A stretch of DNA of 64,000 bases from Hormoscilla sp. GM7CHS1pb (GCA_014323675.1 JACONN010000002.1:868001-932000), one strand, 5' to 3'; shown: positions 50,207 to 59,589, counted from the stretch's first letter. Numbers and translations are program-made. The notes: generated by a model not told the origin, from the sequence alone.

Positions 50207-52039
50207 CTAGGGACTTTGTGATAGATAACCGCGCGGAGTAATCATCCAATCACCGTGGGTCTGGGTACTTTGATTGCCGATCAGCACTGTAGTCAGCATA
50301 TCAATGGGTATTTCCAAGAATTTGTCAAGGGTTGTCAGGGTAATTTGTTCTGATTCTCGGTATACCGAACGGACGATCGCCACAGGAGTATCTGGTTTAC
50401 GGTATTGTAGGAATATCTGCTGGGCCGTGACTATTTGCCGAGTCCGGTTGGCCGATTTCGGATTATAGAGTGCGGTCACAAAATCAGCTTGGGCGGCGGC
50501 GTGCAGGCGCTTTTCGATTACCTCCCAAGGGGTCAGCAAGTCACTCAAACTGATGGCACAGAAATCATGCATTAACGGCGCACCCACCTTCGCTGCTGCT
50601 GCTTGCATGGCTGTAATTCCTGGCAATACTTCCACTATGGGTATTTCCCCATCCCAGCCAGACGATCGTAATTGTTCCATGACTAATCCGGCCATGCCAT
50701 AAATGCCGCAATCTCCTGAAGAGATTACTGCTACTGTTAAACCCCAATTCGCAAGTTCTATCGCCCTTTCTCCCCGTTGGCGTTCCCGTGTAATAGGAAA
50801 TGCTTCGACAATTTGTCCAGGACGCAGTAAAGGGGCAATTAAGTCTATATAGAGAGAATAACCGACGAGCGCATCGGCACTAACGATCGCAGTTTGAGCT
50901 GCTGGGGTGATTTGGTCTAATTGTCCCGGTCCGATACCGACAAGTAATAGTTTACCCCTGCGTCCTGTATATTCTACAGCAGCGCGGGCGATCGCCACCG
51001 TGACTGCCCCTAGTTCCCCTGCTGTTCGGAAAATTTGCTTGGCAACTAATAGAGATGCTTCCGGTTCTGCACCCGCAGCAAGTAAAGCAGCAGCTTCGGC
51101 TACGCTGGGAGTTCCTACTGCTTTTTCGACTACATTTGAAGGGGTAGGTACAGTTACGGAACGCAGCATTTCTGCTGGGAAACTGCGTAGGGGAAAGAGG
51201 CGATCGCGACAGAGTTCCGCCAATTCATCAGCTTTGAGGTCAATTGTCGCCACGCCTGCGATCGCCCCTTCTGCCAAACCATGGGCCTGCATCACTTCTG
51301 TAATTGCCCTTTCAATTAGCTGACGTGAAGTTCCTCGTTCGCAACCTATTCCCACCCACAAAACTCTCGGATGCCATTGCACTTGGGGGATATCCGACTC
51401 GGGCGATAATTGGCGATGGGTAACGCATATTCTCCCTTTGGGGGATATTTTATCATTATCCAAGTGAAAAGAGAATTGATGTCCTTCGGGAAGATGCTTT
51501 TGCCAAAGGGTTGTGCCTACTTCTTGCATTACCTGGACCGGTTCTCTCCTGACAACTGCTGCACTTACCTCCGTCCAGTCCCCTGGGCCCCGCTGCCAAC
51601 CAAAGGGAACCCCCAGCATATCTACTCCTGGTAATTGTAAGGCAGCAGATGCCCCTGTTAAGATAGGAGTTGCCCCCAGTTGCTGTGCAATTAACTTTGC
51701 TAATTTGTCAGCGCCCCCTTGATGTCCGCTACACAAACTGATGACAAATTTTCCCCCTTCATCTATAACTATGACAGCGGGGTCGCGAGATTTATCCTTT
51801 AGCAAGGGAGCAATGAGGCGCACAACTGCCCCAGTTGCCAGACAGAAGATCAAAGCCCGATGGTTTGACCACAGGGTGGCAAGATGTTCTTTGAGAGAAC
51901 CTTGGTAAACTCGCGTCCCGGGAATATTACCTAAAGATGCTGGCACCCAAAGGTTCGTAACAAACTGAAGGCGAAAAGTGGCAGTGGATGTGACGGCGAT
52001 CGCAGCTAGGGGCTGAAATTCACGCCAAAGTGATATCAT
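50207..52039 (-). CDS. cobJ: CbiG-CobJ fusion: cobalamin biosynthesis protein / precorrin-3B C17-methyltransferase
   Basis: The 610-aa protein joins an N-terminal CbiG/CobE-type half (about 1-345; FCLATGAVVRLIAPLL, SLCSGHQGGADKLAKLIA, GIGCERGTSRQLIERAI) to a C-terminal tetrapyrrole methylase half (from GKLLLVGIGPGQLDQITP; ISSGDCGIYGMAGLVME, VEVLPGITAMQAAAAKVGAPL, ALYNPKSANRTRQI). CbiG opens the lactone ring and CobJ/CbiH methylates C17 during corrin ring contraction. Fusion of the two is common in cyanobacteria. Length is normal and the frame intact. Its last 77 bp are duplicated at 48785-48861. Start ATG 52039. Confidence 0.92.
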   Translation of the reverse strand: MISLWREFQPLAAIAVTSTATFRLQFVTNLWVPASLGNIPGTRVYQGSLKEHLATLWSNHRALIFCLATGAVVRLIAPLLKDKSRDPAVIVIDEGGKFVISLCSGHQGGADKLAKLIAQQLGATPILTGASAALQLPGVDMLGVPFGWQRGPGDWTEVSAAVVRREPVQVMQEVGTTLWQKHLPEGHQFSFHLDNDKISPKGRICVTHRQLSPESDIPQVQWHPRVLWVGIGCERGTSRQLIERAITEVMQAHGLAEGAIAGVATIDLKADELAELCRDRLFPLRSFPAEMLRSVTVPTPSNVVEKAVGTPSVAEAAALLAAGAEPEASLLVAKQIFRTAGELGAVTVAIARAAVEYTGRRGKLLLVGIGPGQLDQITPAAQTAIVSADALVGYSLYIDLIAPLLRPGQIVEAFPITRERQRGERAIELANWGLTVAVISSGDCGIYGMAGLVMEQLRSSGWDGEIPIVEVLPGITAMQAAAAKVGAPLMHDFCAISLSDLLTPWEVIEKRLHAAAQADFVTALYNPKSANRTRQIVTAQQIFLQYRKPDTPVAIVRSVYRESEQITLTTLDKFLEIPIDMLTTVLIGNQSTQTHGDWMITPRGYLSQSP

Positions 52040-52287
52040 CTATTATGCTTCCTCCTTTGAAGCCCGACAGGCAATATGAGATCCGTTGTTATTGTAGTAG
52101 TGTTGGCGCTGATGAGCATCATGCCCCCGTACAACCAATTGAAAAAACAGGAGGAAAGAGTTAAACTAAGCCAGAGGGTCACCCCCCCCGAGGAGTCTTC
52201 AGAACCGGACATGAGACGTTAGAGTCGAGGGAGATGTTACCATCTCACCTCAATAAAAGAGTAGTTACCATTCACAAGCAACCATTT

Positions 52288-53121
52288 ATGAAAGATTCGT
52301 CACCAGTTTTCTGGTACAGGGAAGTAGCGGATACCTGGACCTCAGAACAACGAAAAAGCTGGTACAGTGCGGTAGCTTCTGCCTACAACAGGACCAGACC
52401 TCGCTATCCGAAAACTATGATATCACGGGCATTGGAGATAGCCCAACTCCCAGAGGATGCCAGGATTTTGGAAATAGGATGCGGTCCGGGGAATGCAACG
52501 GAAGCTTTTGGGAAATTAGGCTTTCAAATGGTCTCTCTAGAACCGAGTGAGTCAGCATGTCAGTTGGCGCGACAAAACTGCGATCGGTATGCCAATGTCG
52601 AGATTAAGAATACCAGCTTTGAGGAATGGGAGCTAGAGCCTGAGAGATTTGATGGAGTGCTAGCAGCAACTGCTTTTCATTGGGTTGCGCCCGAGAGAGG
52701 GTATCCCAAAGTGACTGCGGCCTTAAAAGCCAGAGGGGCTCTAATTTTACTCTGGAACACGTCAGCCCAGCCCCCCTATGAAGTTTACCCAATGTTGGAT
52801 GAAGTCTATCAGATCCACGCTCCATCTCTGGGACGATATGAAGACAGAAAAATTCAGTTAGCCAACCTGAACCAGTTTGTCCAGAAGGTGAAGGACTCAG
52901 ATTATTTCCAGGACTGGAAGTCCGAATATTTACCATGTGAAGTGACCTATAGCATTGATGATTATTTGGCGCTGTTGAGTACCTACTCCCCCTACATCAA
53001 CCTAGAGTCCCAGCAGCGAGATTTGTTGTTTGCCGGTTTGAGGGAAACCCTAGAGAAGAACTGCGGCAATAATATCCAACTCTCATATCTGTCAGTCTTT
53101 CAGGTTGCCCGCAAAAGGTGA
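52288..53121 (+). CDS. Class I SAM-dependent methyltransferase
   Basis: About 277 aa from MKDSSPVFWYREVAD (the ORF opens earlier at 52234). Motif I is RILEIGCGPGNATEAFG, with VSLEPSESACQLA after it and FDGVLAATAFHWVAPERGYP, the AFHW block seen in trans-aconitate-type and related methyltransferases. Substrate unknown. The upstream gap has a C8 run (accccccccgagg) and no repeat. It is unrelated in sequence to the two paralogues at 12934 and 43184. Confidence 0.8.
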   Translation: MKDSSPVFWYREVADTWTSEQRKSWYSAVASAYNRTRPRYPKTMISRALEIAQLPEDARILEIGCGPGNATEAFGKLGFQMVSLEPSESACQLARQNCDRYANVEIKNTSFEEWELEPERFDGVLAATAFHWVAPERGYPKVTAALKARGALILLWNTSAQPPYEVYPMLDEVYQIHAPSLGRYEDRKIQLANLNQFVQKVKDSDYFQDWKSEYLPCEVTYSIDDYLALLSTYSPYINLESQQRDLLFAGLRETLEKNCGNNIQLSYLSVFQVARKR

Positions 53122-53244
53122 ATGTCATGGGCGATCGGACAAGGTTCAGCAGTTCGCCAACCCATTCAAGAAATTTTGCAACAGCATGAAGAGTGATGTC
53201 GCGCGTTTTTTAGACAGACTTGAAATTGGCGATCGGGTCTCCCC

Positions 53245-53273
53245 TTGACAATTTGTCTAACTACCCCTATAAT
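53245..53273 (+). promoter_or_regulatory. Sigma-70-type promoter upstream of brnT
   Basis: TTGACA at 53245-53250 and TATAAT at 53268-53273 are both exact consensus with a 17-base spacer. The spacer includes a TTTGTCTAA block that recurs near 40640. The next gene on the strand is brnT, 118 bases downstream, leaving a long leader. A second TATAAT at 53379 is too close to the ATG to be used without leaderless initiation. Confidence 0.65.
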
Positions 53274-53390
53274 AGTATGAGAGCGCAAAATAGTGATGCT
53301 CGCCGTTAGCCGACATGAAATCTGAAGTTGACCATTCAGATTCACTGCCTCTGAGTACCATATTGACAAGCGATCGGCTATAATTTGAGC

Positions 53391-53657
53391 ATGCAGTTTG
53401 AGTGGGATGAGTCAAAAGCAAGGGCTAACCTAAAGAAACACCGTGTCAGCTTTGAAGAAGCTCAAACCGTCTTTGATAACACGCTGGCAATGATTTTTGA
53501 TGATGAAGTTCACTCATTTGGCGAGAAGCGAGAGATTATTATTGGGCACTCCCGAATCAATCGCTTACTTTTGATTTCTTTTACACTTCGACATGATGCT
53601 ATTCGCATTATCAGTGCCCGTTTAGCTACTCGATGGGAGCGTGAAGATTATGAATAA
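53391..53657 (+). CDS. brnT: BrnT-family toxin
   Basis: About 88 aa: MQFEWDESKARANLKKHRVSFEEAQTVF, then IIIGHSRINRLLLISFTLR and IRIISARLATRWEREDYE. The FEWDxxKAxxNxxKHxVxFeEA start and the RIISAR ending define BrnT, a small ribonuclease-like toxin with a RelE-type fold. ATG 53391 was preferred to TTG 53385. It overlaps the antitoxin gene by 8 bases, the usual arrangement of translational coupling in brnTA. Confidence 0.88.
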   Translation: MQFEWDESKARANLKKHRVSFEEAQTVFDNTLAMIFDDEVHSFGEKREIIIGHSRINRLLLISFTLRHDAIRIISARLATRWEREDYE

Positions 53658-53907
53658 AACGAATTTTGACCATACAGATAATTTAGATGACGAGCTAGAG
53701 GCTGAGTACCACTTTGATTACAAGAAGGCGAAACCTAATCGCTTTGCTATTTCTGCTGGAAAGCAACGGTTAAAAGTGGTGGTTTTAGATGAAGACGTAG
53801 CTAGAGTTTTTACAACTCCAGAATCTGTTAATAAGGTGTTAAGGGCGTTAATTGAGTCAATGCCACAAACCGCAAATATCGAATATTCTCAGAAACAGGG
53901 TTTATAG
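53650..53907 (+). CDS. brnA: BrnA-type antitoxin
   Basis: About 85 aa: YHFDYKKAKPNRFAISAGKQ followed by VVLDEDVARVFTTPESVNKVLRALIES, a ribbon-helix-helix-like C-terminal part. It binds and neutralises BrnT and probably represses the pair's promoter. The linker KKAKPNRF is common in BrnA-like antitoxins. It starts inside the brnT end. Confidence 0.78.
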   Translation: MNKTNFDHTDNLDDELEAEYHFDYKKAKPNRFAISAGKQRLKVVVLDEDVARVFTTPESVNKVLRALIESMPQTANIEYSQKQGL

Positions 53908-53992
53908 ATAGTCAGGCGATCGACTAAATATGGGGATTTTCCCCACAATAAACCCGGTTTCTTAACCTTATTTCTGGGATCCGTCGGAAAAA

Positions 53993-54460
53993 TCAATCAT
54001 CCTCTTGGGCCAGTCGTTTAGCATCTTCTATCACTCTGTCCGAAAGCCAATATCCTTGCCTTTTCATTTCCGATAAAAGCACTCCTACATTCTCAATCGC
54101 TTGTTTTTCTTTAAGGCGAAGCAAAACTCCAATTGATCCTATAGTAGAAAAACCAAGTTGTTGAGCCACTCGTTTACCTGCAAGGTCGTCGAGTAATAAG
54201 ACAATTTCTAATGTTTTTTCCCCTTCATCTAAACCAGCTATGGCAATTTCTACCTCGGAATTAATCTCCGTCACCTCTGCTACGCGAATAAAATCAACAA
54301 GAGCTCGATCGATTGCTTGGGATTCCCTTCCGACTTTAGCAAATAATTCTCGGTAAACTGTAAGCGGAATCAATACTTCTGATGCCAATTCTTTCAACAA
54401 ACCTAACTTGCCAATTTTTGCTAAAATAATTATTGGTCCGGTATTTGAAATTATTTTCAT
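53993..54460 (-). CDS. DUF3368 PIN-like putative toxin
   Basis: The 155-aa protein begins MKIISNTGPIIILAKIG, where the early Asn-Thr-Gly-Pro replaces the Asp of true PIN nucleases (usual DUF3368 start is SDTGPLI), so one catalytic acid is missing here. LDEGEKTLEIVLLLDDLAGKRVAQQLG contains the other acidic residues. The upstream UPF0175 gene overlaps its start by 4 bases. The pair is a known toxin-antitoxin-like arrangement in cyanobacteria. The Asp-to-Asn change may inactivate the nuclease. Confidence 0.8.
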   Translation of the reverse strand: MKIISNTGPIIILAKIGKLGLLKELASEVLIPLTVYRELFAKVGRESQAIDRALVDFIRVAEVTEINSEVEIAIAGLDEGEKTLEIVLLLDDLAGKRVAQQLGFSTIGSIGVLLRLKEKQAIENVGVLLSEMKRQGYWLSDRVIEDAKRLAQEDD

Positions 54461-54744
54461 GCTTTTTCGGCATTCCTAAGCACATCTAAATCCCGTCTAA
54501 GTTCCGCTTCGACCTCTTCATCTGGATAATTAACAACACTCACTCGATATCGGCTGCAAGTCTCAAAAAAAGCTAGTTTTGACATTCCTGCTAACTCAGC
54601 CGCCTTTCCAGCAGATATCTTCCCCAGCTCAAACATTTTCAATGCAGCCATTAAACAGATGTGTTGTACCATCTCATCTTTGGTCATTTTAACCGCGTTT
54701 TCAAATCCATCTGGGTATTTGATTTGAAGAGTATCAGTGCTCAT
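54457..54744 (-). CDS. UPF0175-family antitoxin
   Basis: The 95-aa protein has KISAGKAAELAGMSKLAFFE, the helix-turn-helix-like core of UPF0175. Its 3' end overlaps the DUF3368 gene by 4 bases (ATGA), so the two are translationally coupled. It should bind DNA and its partner protein. ATG 54744 is the only good start. Confidence 0.82.
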   Translation of the reverse strand: MSTDTLQIKYPDGFENAVKMTKDEMVQHICLMAALKMFELGKISAGKAAELAGMSKLAFFETCSRYRVSVVNYPDEEVEAELRRDLDVLRNAEKA

Positions 54745-55189
54745 ATGATTGTTCGTTCTCCCTAATATTTACAACTTTATAACTGACATCGCAGGTATCG
54801 GACTGGCAGGTGATAACTGTAAACTGCTCGCCTGTGATAGAATCTGTGTCATGACCTCATCGGCATGGAAACCGCCCTGACCAAAGCCTACGACTCGGAG
54901 CCAACTATGTCCCAAAATCATCGTAACTCCAATCGGAATCTATCCAATCGGGGCGATCGCAGGCATAATCATTGCTACTGCGGGAGTAATCAGTATGAGA
55001 AAATGTGCTCCCGATCGTTGGGCCATCCCTTACCCAACACGCTATGCTACCATGCTCATGTCACCATCTTTCGCCCTTAGGTTGGGCCCAACGGTCGGTC
55101 TAAAACTGGTAATGATAACTTTTTTGCCCCCAAACAAACCACCAGTTGTGATAGAATACCCATAACGATCAGTTTCAACCGTTAAAGAA
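54745..55189. other. Gap with a dispersed 50-bp repeat
   Basis: Bases 54897-54953 (ccaactatgtcccaaaatca...) recur at 55746-55803 with a few changes, so they flank the mazEF-like pair in direct orientation. The right part may hold that pair's promoter (tgtgatagaatacccataac near 55146). A short ORF here (54865-55080) looks non-coding. Confidence 0.55.
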
Positions 55190-55381
55190 ATGACTGCTTT
55201 AGCTGAAGAAATTCTTAATTCTTTTGATAAGCTGCCCACCCCAGAACAACTGGAGGTTGGGCGAGAGATATTGAGACGGCTCGTTCATTTTGACCTGACA
55301 CCCTTGACAGACGAGGACTTGGTCTTAAATGCGGAAGAGCTATTTTTAGCATTAGATCGACAAGAGGCGGATCGTGAGTAA
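55190..55381 (+). CDS. Putative antitoxin of a MazF-type pair
   Basis: The 63-aa protein MTALAEEILNSFDKLPTPEQ ... ILRRLVHFDLTPLTDEDLV ... LFLALDRQEADRE is acidic and helical, as many small antitoxins are. It overlaps the MazF-like gene by 8 bases. The family is not recognised; the role is inferred from size and position. Confidence 0.65.
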   Translation: MTALAEEILNSFDKLPTPEQLEVGREILRRLVHFDLTPLTDEDLVLNAEELFLALDRQEADRE

Positions 55382-55712
55382 TCCTAATCGTGGCGAAGTG
55401 TGGCTTGTAGATCTGGGCTATGTTGCAAAAGTGAGACCATGCTTAGTAGTCAGTATCCCAGTTCTAAACATCGATCGAGCGTTAGCGACTGTAGTACCTC
55501 ACACTACAAGCCCAAGAGGTTCGCGTTTTGAGGTAGATGTGGAAGCTAGATTCCTGAAGCCAGGAGTGTTTGATGTTCAGAATATCATCACAATTCCCCA
55601 TGCAAAGCTTATCAGGAAACTGGGTGAGTTAAATTCAGATCGGCTAGCACAAGTCGAAGAGGCTTTGCTGTTCTGGTTGGGGTTTGGGGATACAGATTCT
55701 GAGGAAACATAA
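55374..55712 (+). CDS. mazF: MazF/PemK-family mRNA interferase
   Basis: The 112-aa protein has NRGEVWLVDLGYVAKVRPCLVVS and HTTSPRGSRFEVDV, then IIIP-type IITIPHAKLIRKLGELNS. This is the MazF fold with the GEVWLVD-RPCLVVS core. MazF toxins cut single-stranded mRNA. ATG/GTG ambiguity is small; the start lies within the end of the antitoxin gene. The family call is good. Confidence 0.88.
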   Translation: MSNPNRGEVWLVDLGYVAKVRPCLVVSIPVLNIDRALATVVPHTTSPRGSRFEVDVEARFLKPGVFDVQNIITIPHAKLIRKLGELNSDRLAQVEEALLFWLGFGDTDSEET

Positions 55713-55879
55713 CGACCCCGATCGAAGCATACACCTACTCGGCAGCCAACCATGTCCCAAAATCATCGTAACTCCAATCGGAATCTATCCGATCGCGGCG
55801 ATCGGGCGGTCGGCCATCATCTTTGTTTCTTTTCGGGATCTCGGGACATGAGGCAACAATTATCGCATATCGCTCGAGG

Positions 55880-56096
55880 TCTTGTCTGTCGCGTTCAGCC
55901 CCGATGGCAAGACTTTAGCCAGTGGCAGTAATGACCTTACTGTCAAAATCTGGAGTTTGGAGACATTCCAAGAAATCGCTACCCTCACCGAGTATTCAGG
56001 CTCTGTCTCGTCCGTCGCGTTCAGCCCGATGGCAAGACTTTAGTCAGTGGCAGTCAAGACGATACTATCAAGATTTGGCGGGCAGGAGTAAGTAAC
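55880..56096 (+). pseudogene. WD40-repeat remnant
   Basis: Two blades are readable: SVAFSPDGKTLASGSNDLTVKIW and SSVAFSPDGKTLVSGSQDDTIKIW, with the second needing one more C at about 56021-56025 (agcccgatgg). Nothing of the rest of a WD40 protein is present. It is a leftover of a large cyanobacterial WD40 gene, stranded between the mazF pair and xisI. Confidence 0.75.
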
Positions 56097-56146
56097 TAAA
56101 AGGAAAAAGTGGGAAACGTGGTTCGCCACGGCAGAGAAGAGATAAT

Positions 56147-56482
56147 CTAACCAACAGCGTAGGGAGTAAACTTCCTCATAAACGGAGAATGAAACCCGAT
56201 AACAATGTCCTGGTTTTCTACGCCTCTTGCTACTAATTCAGCCGCCAAGTCTATCTCCGTTGCATTCCACTGAATCCAGATTTTTTCATCTTTGATATCC
56301 AAATGAATTATACAACTATGTATCCATGTTTGCCGCTCCCAACCCAGGTAAACAATTTGGTAATGATTCCGTTCGACATCGAAAATCGTTTCAACTTCTA
56401 TTTCGCCGTGGGCGGGCTTGTGTTGACTGTAATCTAATAATAATTCTTGAATGCAATGACGATATGCTTCTAGTTTTTCCAT
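56147..56482 (-). CDS. xisI: XisI-like fdxN-element excision controlling factor
   Basis: The 111-aa protein has LEAYRHCIQELLLDYSQHKPAHGEIE, FDVERNHYQIVYLGW and GVENQDIVIGFHSPFMRKFT, which are XisI signatures. In Anabaena, XisH and XisI are needed together with recombinase XisF to excise the fdxN element; in other cyanobacteria the pair is widespread without that element and may act otherwise. Overlaps xisH by 13 bases. No XisF is in the window. Confidence 0.88.
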   Translation of the reverse strand: MEKLEAYRHCIQELLLDYSQHKPAHGEIEVETIFDVERNHYQIVYLGWERQTWIHSCIIHLDIKDEKIWIQWNATEIDLAAELVARGVENQDIVIGFHSPFMRKFTPYAVG

Positions 56483-56886
56483 TGGACGAGTGCCTCCTCT
56501 TCAGGATTGTATATAATTAGCTTAACTGAATTCTCTTCAATCATTAGTTTGGGAAACTCTAGTTGAAAAAATGTGTTATATGCTATTATCGGTACCGCAA
56601 GATAAAGATTTCTTTCAGCTTCTTTGACGCTCAAGGCTCTTCGGTAATTTATGTATTGTCCTAATGCTGTATGAAATTCAGATATCGCCGATGCTTGCGG
56701 TAAAAAACTTTTGATTTCAACAGCAATTTTTTCCTGGCTGTTTTCCGCTGCGATTAAAGTTTCAGCCCCCAGGTCGATTAACATATTGACGTTTCCATAA
56801 ACAATAGGAAATGGGTCGTGGGTGATTTGCCATCCCTCTTTGATTAACGCATTTTTGACGGCTGCGTGAAATGTATCCTTTGACAT
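56470..56886 (-). CDS. xisH: XisH-like fdxN-element excision controlling factor
   Basis: The 138-aa protein has DTFHAAVKNALIKEGWQITHDP, AETLIAAENSQEKIAVEIKSF and FHTALGQYINYRRAL. The Glu-x-Lys of AVEIKSF with the upstream acids fits an endonuclease-like PD-(D/E)XK fold described for XisH. It lies directly upstream of xisI on the minus strand and is translationally coupled to it. Confidence 0.88.
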   Translation of the reverse strand: MSKDTFHAAVKNALIKEGWQITHDPFPIVYGNVNMLIDLGAETLIAAENSQEKIAVEIKSFLPQASAISEFHTALGQYINYRRALSVKEAERNLYLAVPIIAYNTFFQLEFPKLMIEENSVKLIIYNPEEEALVQWKN

Positions 56887-57052
56887 ACTTTATGGGATAA
56901 TAAATTTATTCTTATGTTTACTTGCAAATCCAATGCATGTTAATAATAGACTATAATGGGTACGCTCTTAATACCATTTTGAAAAAAAATGACAATCCTT
57001 TAATCATTATCTTTCCTCAGTCGGTTAAAACCGACTTTTGCCTCGTCTGGTC

Positions 57053-57086
57053 CCGCCAACGCGGGGGTTTGAACCCCCGGCGGGCT
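57053..57086 (-). terminator. Hairpin after ndhB
   Basis: CCCGCC...GGGGGTTTGAACCCCC...GGCGGG forms a strong stem-loop immediately beyond the ndhB stop codon, with a second small hairpin (tcggttaaaaccga) beyond it. No long T run follows, so it is a terminator only by position; it could instead be an mRNA-stabilising 3' structure. Confidence 0.45.
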
Positions 57087-57088
57087 AA

Positions 57089-58669
57089 CTACTCAGACTC
57101 AGACAAAGTCAAAGATAAATCTGGTTCTACAGGTAGAGAAGCAACAGATTCTGTCTGGACGATCGCGGCTTGCAGGAAGGGAGTTTGAGAGATAGAATCA
57201 TTAGCGAGGGTAAAGAGGGGGTTAGAAAGAATACCTCCCAGAGAGGTAGCAATCAAAGACAGCACCAAACCCACTTGTAAAGGTCGCATACCGGGAATAT
57301 TCCAGCGCACTTCCGGGTAATTTTTCACCACCTCGGACATTTCCTGGGGTTCCTTGACCACCATCATCTTGACAACGCGGATGTAATAGTAGATGGAAAC
57401 CACGCTAGTAATTAACCCCAGAATCACCAAGGCGTAAAGTCCTGCTTGCCAACCTGCCCAGAACAGGTAAATTTTCCCGAAGAAACCAACCAAAGGCGGT
57501 ATCCCTCCCAAAGAAAGCAGACAGATGCTTAACCCCAAAGTCAGCAGCGGGTCTTTTTGATATAAACCGGAATAGGCGCTAATTTGGTCGCTACCCGTCC
57601 GCAGGGAGAAGAGAATCACGCAGGTGAAGCCCCCTAAGTTCATGAATAGGTAAGCTATCAGGTAAAAGACCATGCTGGAATATCCCGCTTGGGTGCCTGC
57701 CAGAAAACCAATCATCACGAAACCAGCTTGACCTATAGAAGAATAAGCCAATAGTCGCTTCATGCTAGTTTGGGCCAGGGCGACCACGTTCCCCAAGATC
57801 ATGCTGAGAACCGCCAGGGCCGTAAAGACCAAATGCCATTGTTCCGATACCAGGGGAAAGGCCGTCAGCAGCAGACGGATGGCCAGGGCGAAACCTGCGG
57901 CCTTGGAACCTACCGAGAGGAAGGCCACTACCGGGGTGGGAGACCCTTCGTATACGTCCGGCGTCCATTGGTGGAAGGGGACCGCCGAGATCTTAAAGGC
58001 GATACCGGCGATAACAAACACCAGGGCGATGACTAAACCGATATTAGAACCGCCGCTGCTATCTGCCATCTGGGAAGCGATCGCGCCCAGTTTGGTCTCG
58101 CCGCCAGACAAACCGTATAATAAGGAGGTGCCGTAGAGGAAGACAGCGGAACTGGCCGCGCCGATCAGCAGATATTTCAAAGCCGCTTCATTGGAACGGG
58201 GGTCGCGCTTCAGGTATCCTGTCAGCAGGTAGGAAGAGATACTGAGGGTTTCCAGGGAGACAAAGATGGTCACCAACTCGTCGGCACCGGAGAGAAACAT
58301 GGCTCCCAGGGTGGCGGTGAGCAAAATGCTGATAAATTCCCCCAAGGCACTGCCCGTCTCTTCCACGTAGGTAACGGACATTAAAATAGTCACCAAAGCT
58401 GACAGGGCGATGATACCCCGAAAGATTACGCTGAGGGCATCCCCGTTAAAGCCTCCCAGAAAGGCGATCGGGTTTTCGGTATCCCATTGGAAAAGCAGGG
58501 CAAAGATCGCCAGTCCCAGTCCCGCGATCGCCAGATAGGGAGTCCAGCGAGAGGAGGATCTGCCAGCTATCAGGTCAGCCATCAATACCGCCAGGAGAGT
58601 GATAATCACGATCATCTCTGGCAAAATCGTCCCGGCGTTGAGCTGGGCAGCAAGTGTAGCAAAATCCAT
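57089..58669 (-). CDS. ndhB: NAD(P)H-quinone oxidoreductase subunit 2 (NDH-1 subunit B)
   Basis: About 526 aa from [20 protein letters not shown]; the longer ORF from 58735 adds 22 non-conserved residues. The protein has some 14 membrane helices and the conserved proton-channel core ([58 protein letters not shown]). It is a membrane-arm subunit of NDH-1, used for respiration, cyclic electron flow and CO2 uptake in thylakoid and plasma membranes. It is a single-copy housekeeping gene, intact, and supports the cyanobacterial origin of the window. Confidence 0.95.
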   Translation of the reverse strand: MDFATLAAQLNAGTILPEMIVIITLLAVLMADLIAGRSSSRWTPYLAIAGLGLAIFALLFQWDTENPIAFLGGFNGDALSVIFRGIIALSALVTILMSVTYVEETGSALGEFISILLTATLGAMFLSGADELVTIFVSLETLSISSYLLTGYLKRDPRSNEAALKYLLIGAASSAVFLYGTSLLYGLSGGETKLGAIASQMADSSGGSNIGLVIALVFVIAGIAFKISAVPFHQWTPDVYEGSPTPVVAFLSVGSKAAGFALAIRLLLTAFPLVSEQWHLVFTALAVLSMILGNVVALAQTSMKRLLAYSSIGQAGFVMIGFLAGTQAGYSSMVFYLIAYLFMNLGGFTCVILFSLRTGSDQISAYSGLYQKDPLLTLGLSICLLSLGGIPPLVGFFGKIYLFWAGWQAGLYALVILGLITSVVSIYYYIRVVKMMVVKEPQEMSEVVKNYPEVRWNIPGMRPLQVGLVLSLIATSLGGILSNPLFTLANDSISQTPFLQAAIVQTESVASLPVEPDLSLTLSESE

Positions 58670-58932
58670 AGGTTCTATGAGGTTTTGTTTACGATCCCAA
58701 GAGTGTGGGTAGGTCAACTTAACATTCCTTATCATATAGACGATCGGGACTTTTTTGATGAGTCCCGGCCAAGAAACCCGGTTTCCGCTACCACACCCCC
58801 AGCCCCCAGCCTAAAGACTGGGGCTACACAAACAAAGCGCAGGGGCTAAATTTCATTAAAGAGATGCTCCCTAAGGAAACCGGGTTTCTCTTTTAAACCC
58901 GGTTTGGGGAGTTTTCGCCTATTATCCCCTGG
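58670..58932. other. Gap with AAACCCGGTTT repeats
   Basis: Between ndhB and the protease-like gene. It contains aagaaacccggtttccgc (58768), a cccccagccccca...gactgggg segment and aaggaaaccgggtttctcttttaaacccggttt (58875-58910). These are palindromic dispersed repeats; the upstream region of ndhB probably also holds its promoter, which I could not locate. Confidence 0.5.
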
Positions 58933-59361
58933 TTATACCCTTAACACTGGTTGATCCGGATGTTCTGGGTTTGGCAATAATCGCCGTCCCGGACAGTCTA
59001 CATGCAGATCCATCCTTTCGAGAATAGTTTGTCCAATTAGAACTGTGTCGCCTAATACCAGTGCTTCTTGCAATACAGTTCGCCCCGCGATCTCCACTTC
59101 TACTGCTTCGGTCACATCCACTTCTTCACGCCGCCCATCTGCGTACCTGGCCACCTGTTTGCCGCGCCGTTCCAGACCCAATTTCCTGACTACATGGGAT
59201 GGCAGCACTAATGAAATACATCCTGTATCAACTAAAGCATCTGCTTCATAGGAATGAACTTCTCCTATGGGCATTGTCCACGCTCCGGGCCCCCTCCGCT
59301 GCCGCACTAACCCCAGATCCACAGCATTGGTTAGTTTCACCTTTACTTTTACTTCTCCCAT
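58933..59361 (-). CDS. Retropepsin-like clan AA aspartic protease
   Basis: About 142 aa from MGEVKVKVKLTNAVDLGLVRQ. The motif ADALVDTGCISLVLPSHVV has the Asp-Thr-Gly active-site signature of retropepsin-like enzymes, which act as dimers. LVLGDTVLIGQTILERMDLHVD contains the second conserved block (usually ILGxxxL). Such small proteases are common in cyanobacteria; substrates unknown. ATG 59361 is preferred to 59385, whose leader MVKRRREK is atypical. Confidence 0.82.
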   Translation of the reverse strand: MGEVKVKVKLTNAVDLGLVRQRRGPGAWTMPIGEVHSYEADALVDTGCISLVLPSHVVRKLGLERRGKQVARYADGRREEVDVTEAVEVEIAGRTVLQEALVLGDTVLIGQTILERMDLHVDCPGRRLLPNPEHPDQPVLRV

Positions 59362-59389
59362 TTTCTCTCTCCTTCTCTTTACCAAATAA

Positions 59390-59589
59390 GAGGCGATCGC
59401 ATTTTCTCTATCTTAACATTAAATCTGTGTCGCCAACCTTTTGGCGGGCGATGCCTACTAACTCTGCACCGAAAACTCATCTGGGTCAATTCCCCAATTC
59501 ACCCATTTTATCGCTTCCCTAGCCGATTCTACATCAGGGGTAACTCCCAGAGCATAAATATATCTCGTACCTGAAGATCGCCCGGTTTG
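59390..59589. other. Short gap with a broken gene fragment
   Basis: On the minus strand 59440-59526 reads YALGVTPDVESAREAIKWVNWGIDPDEFSVQS, a coding-like fragment of a gene that I cannot name with confidence. There is no start and it is cut on both sides. Confidence 0.35.
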
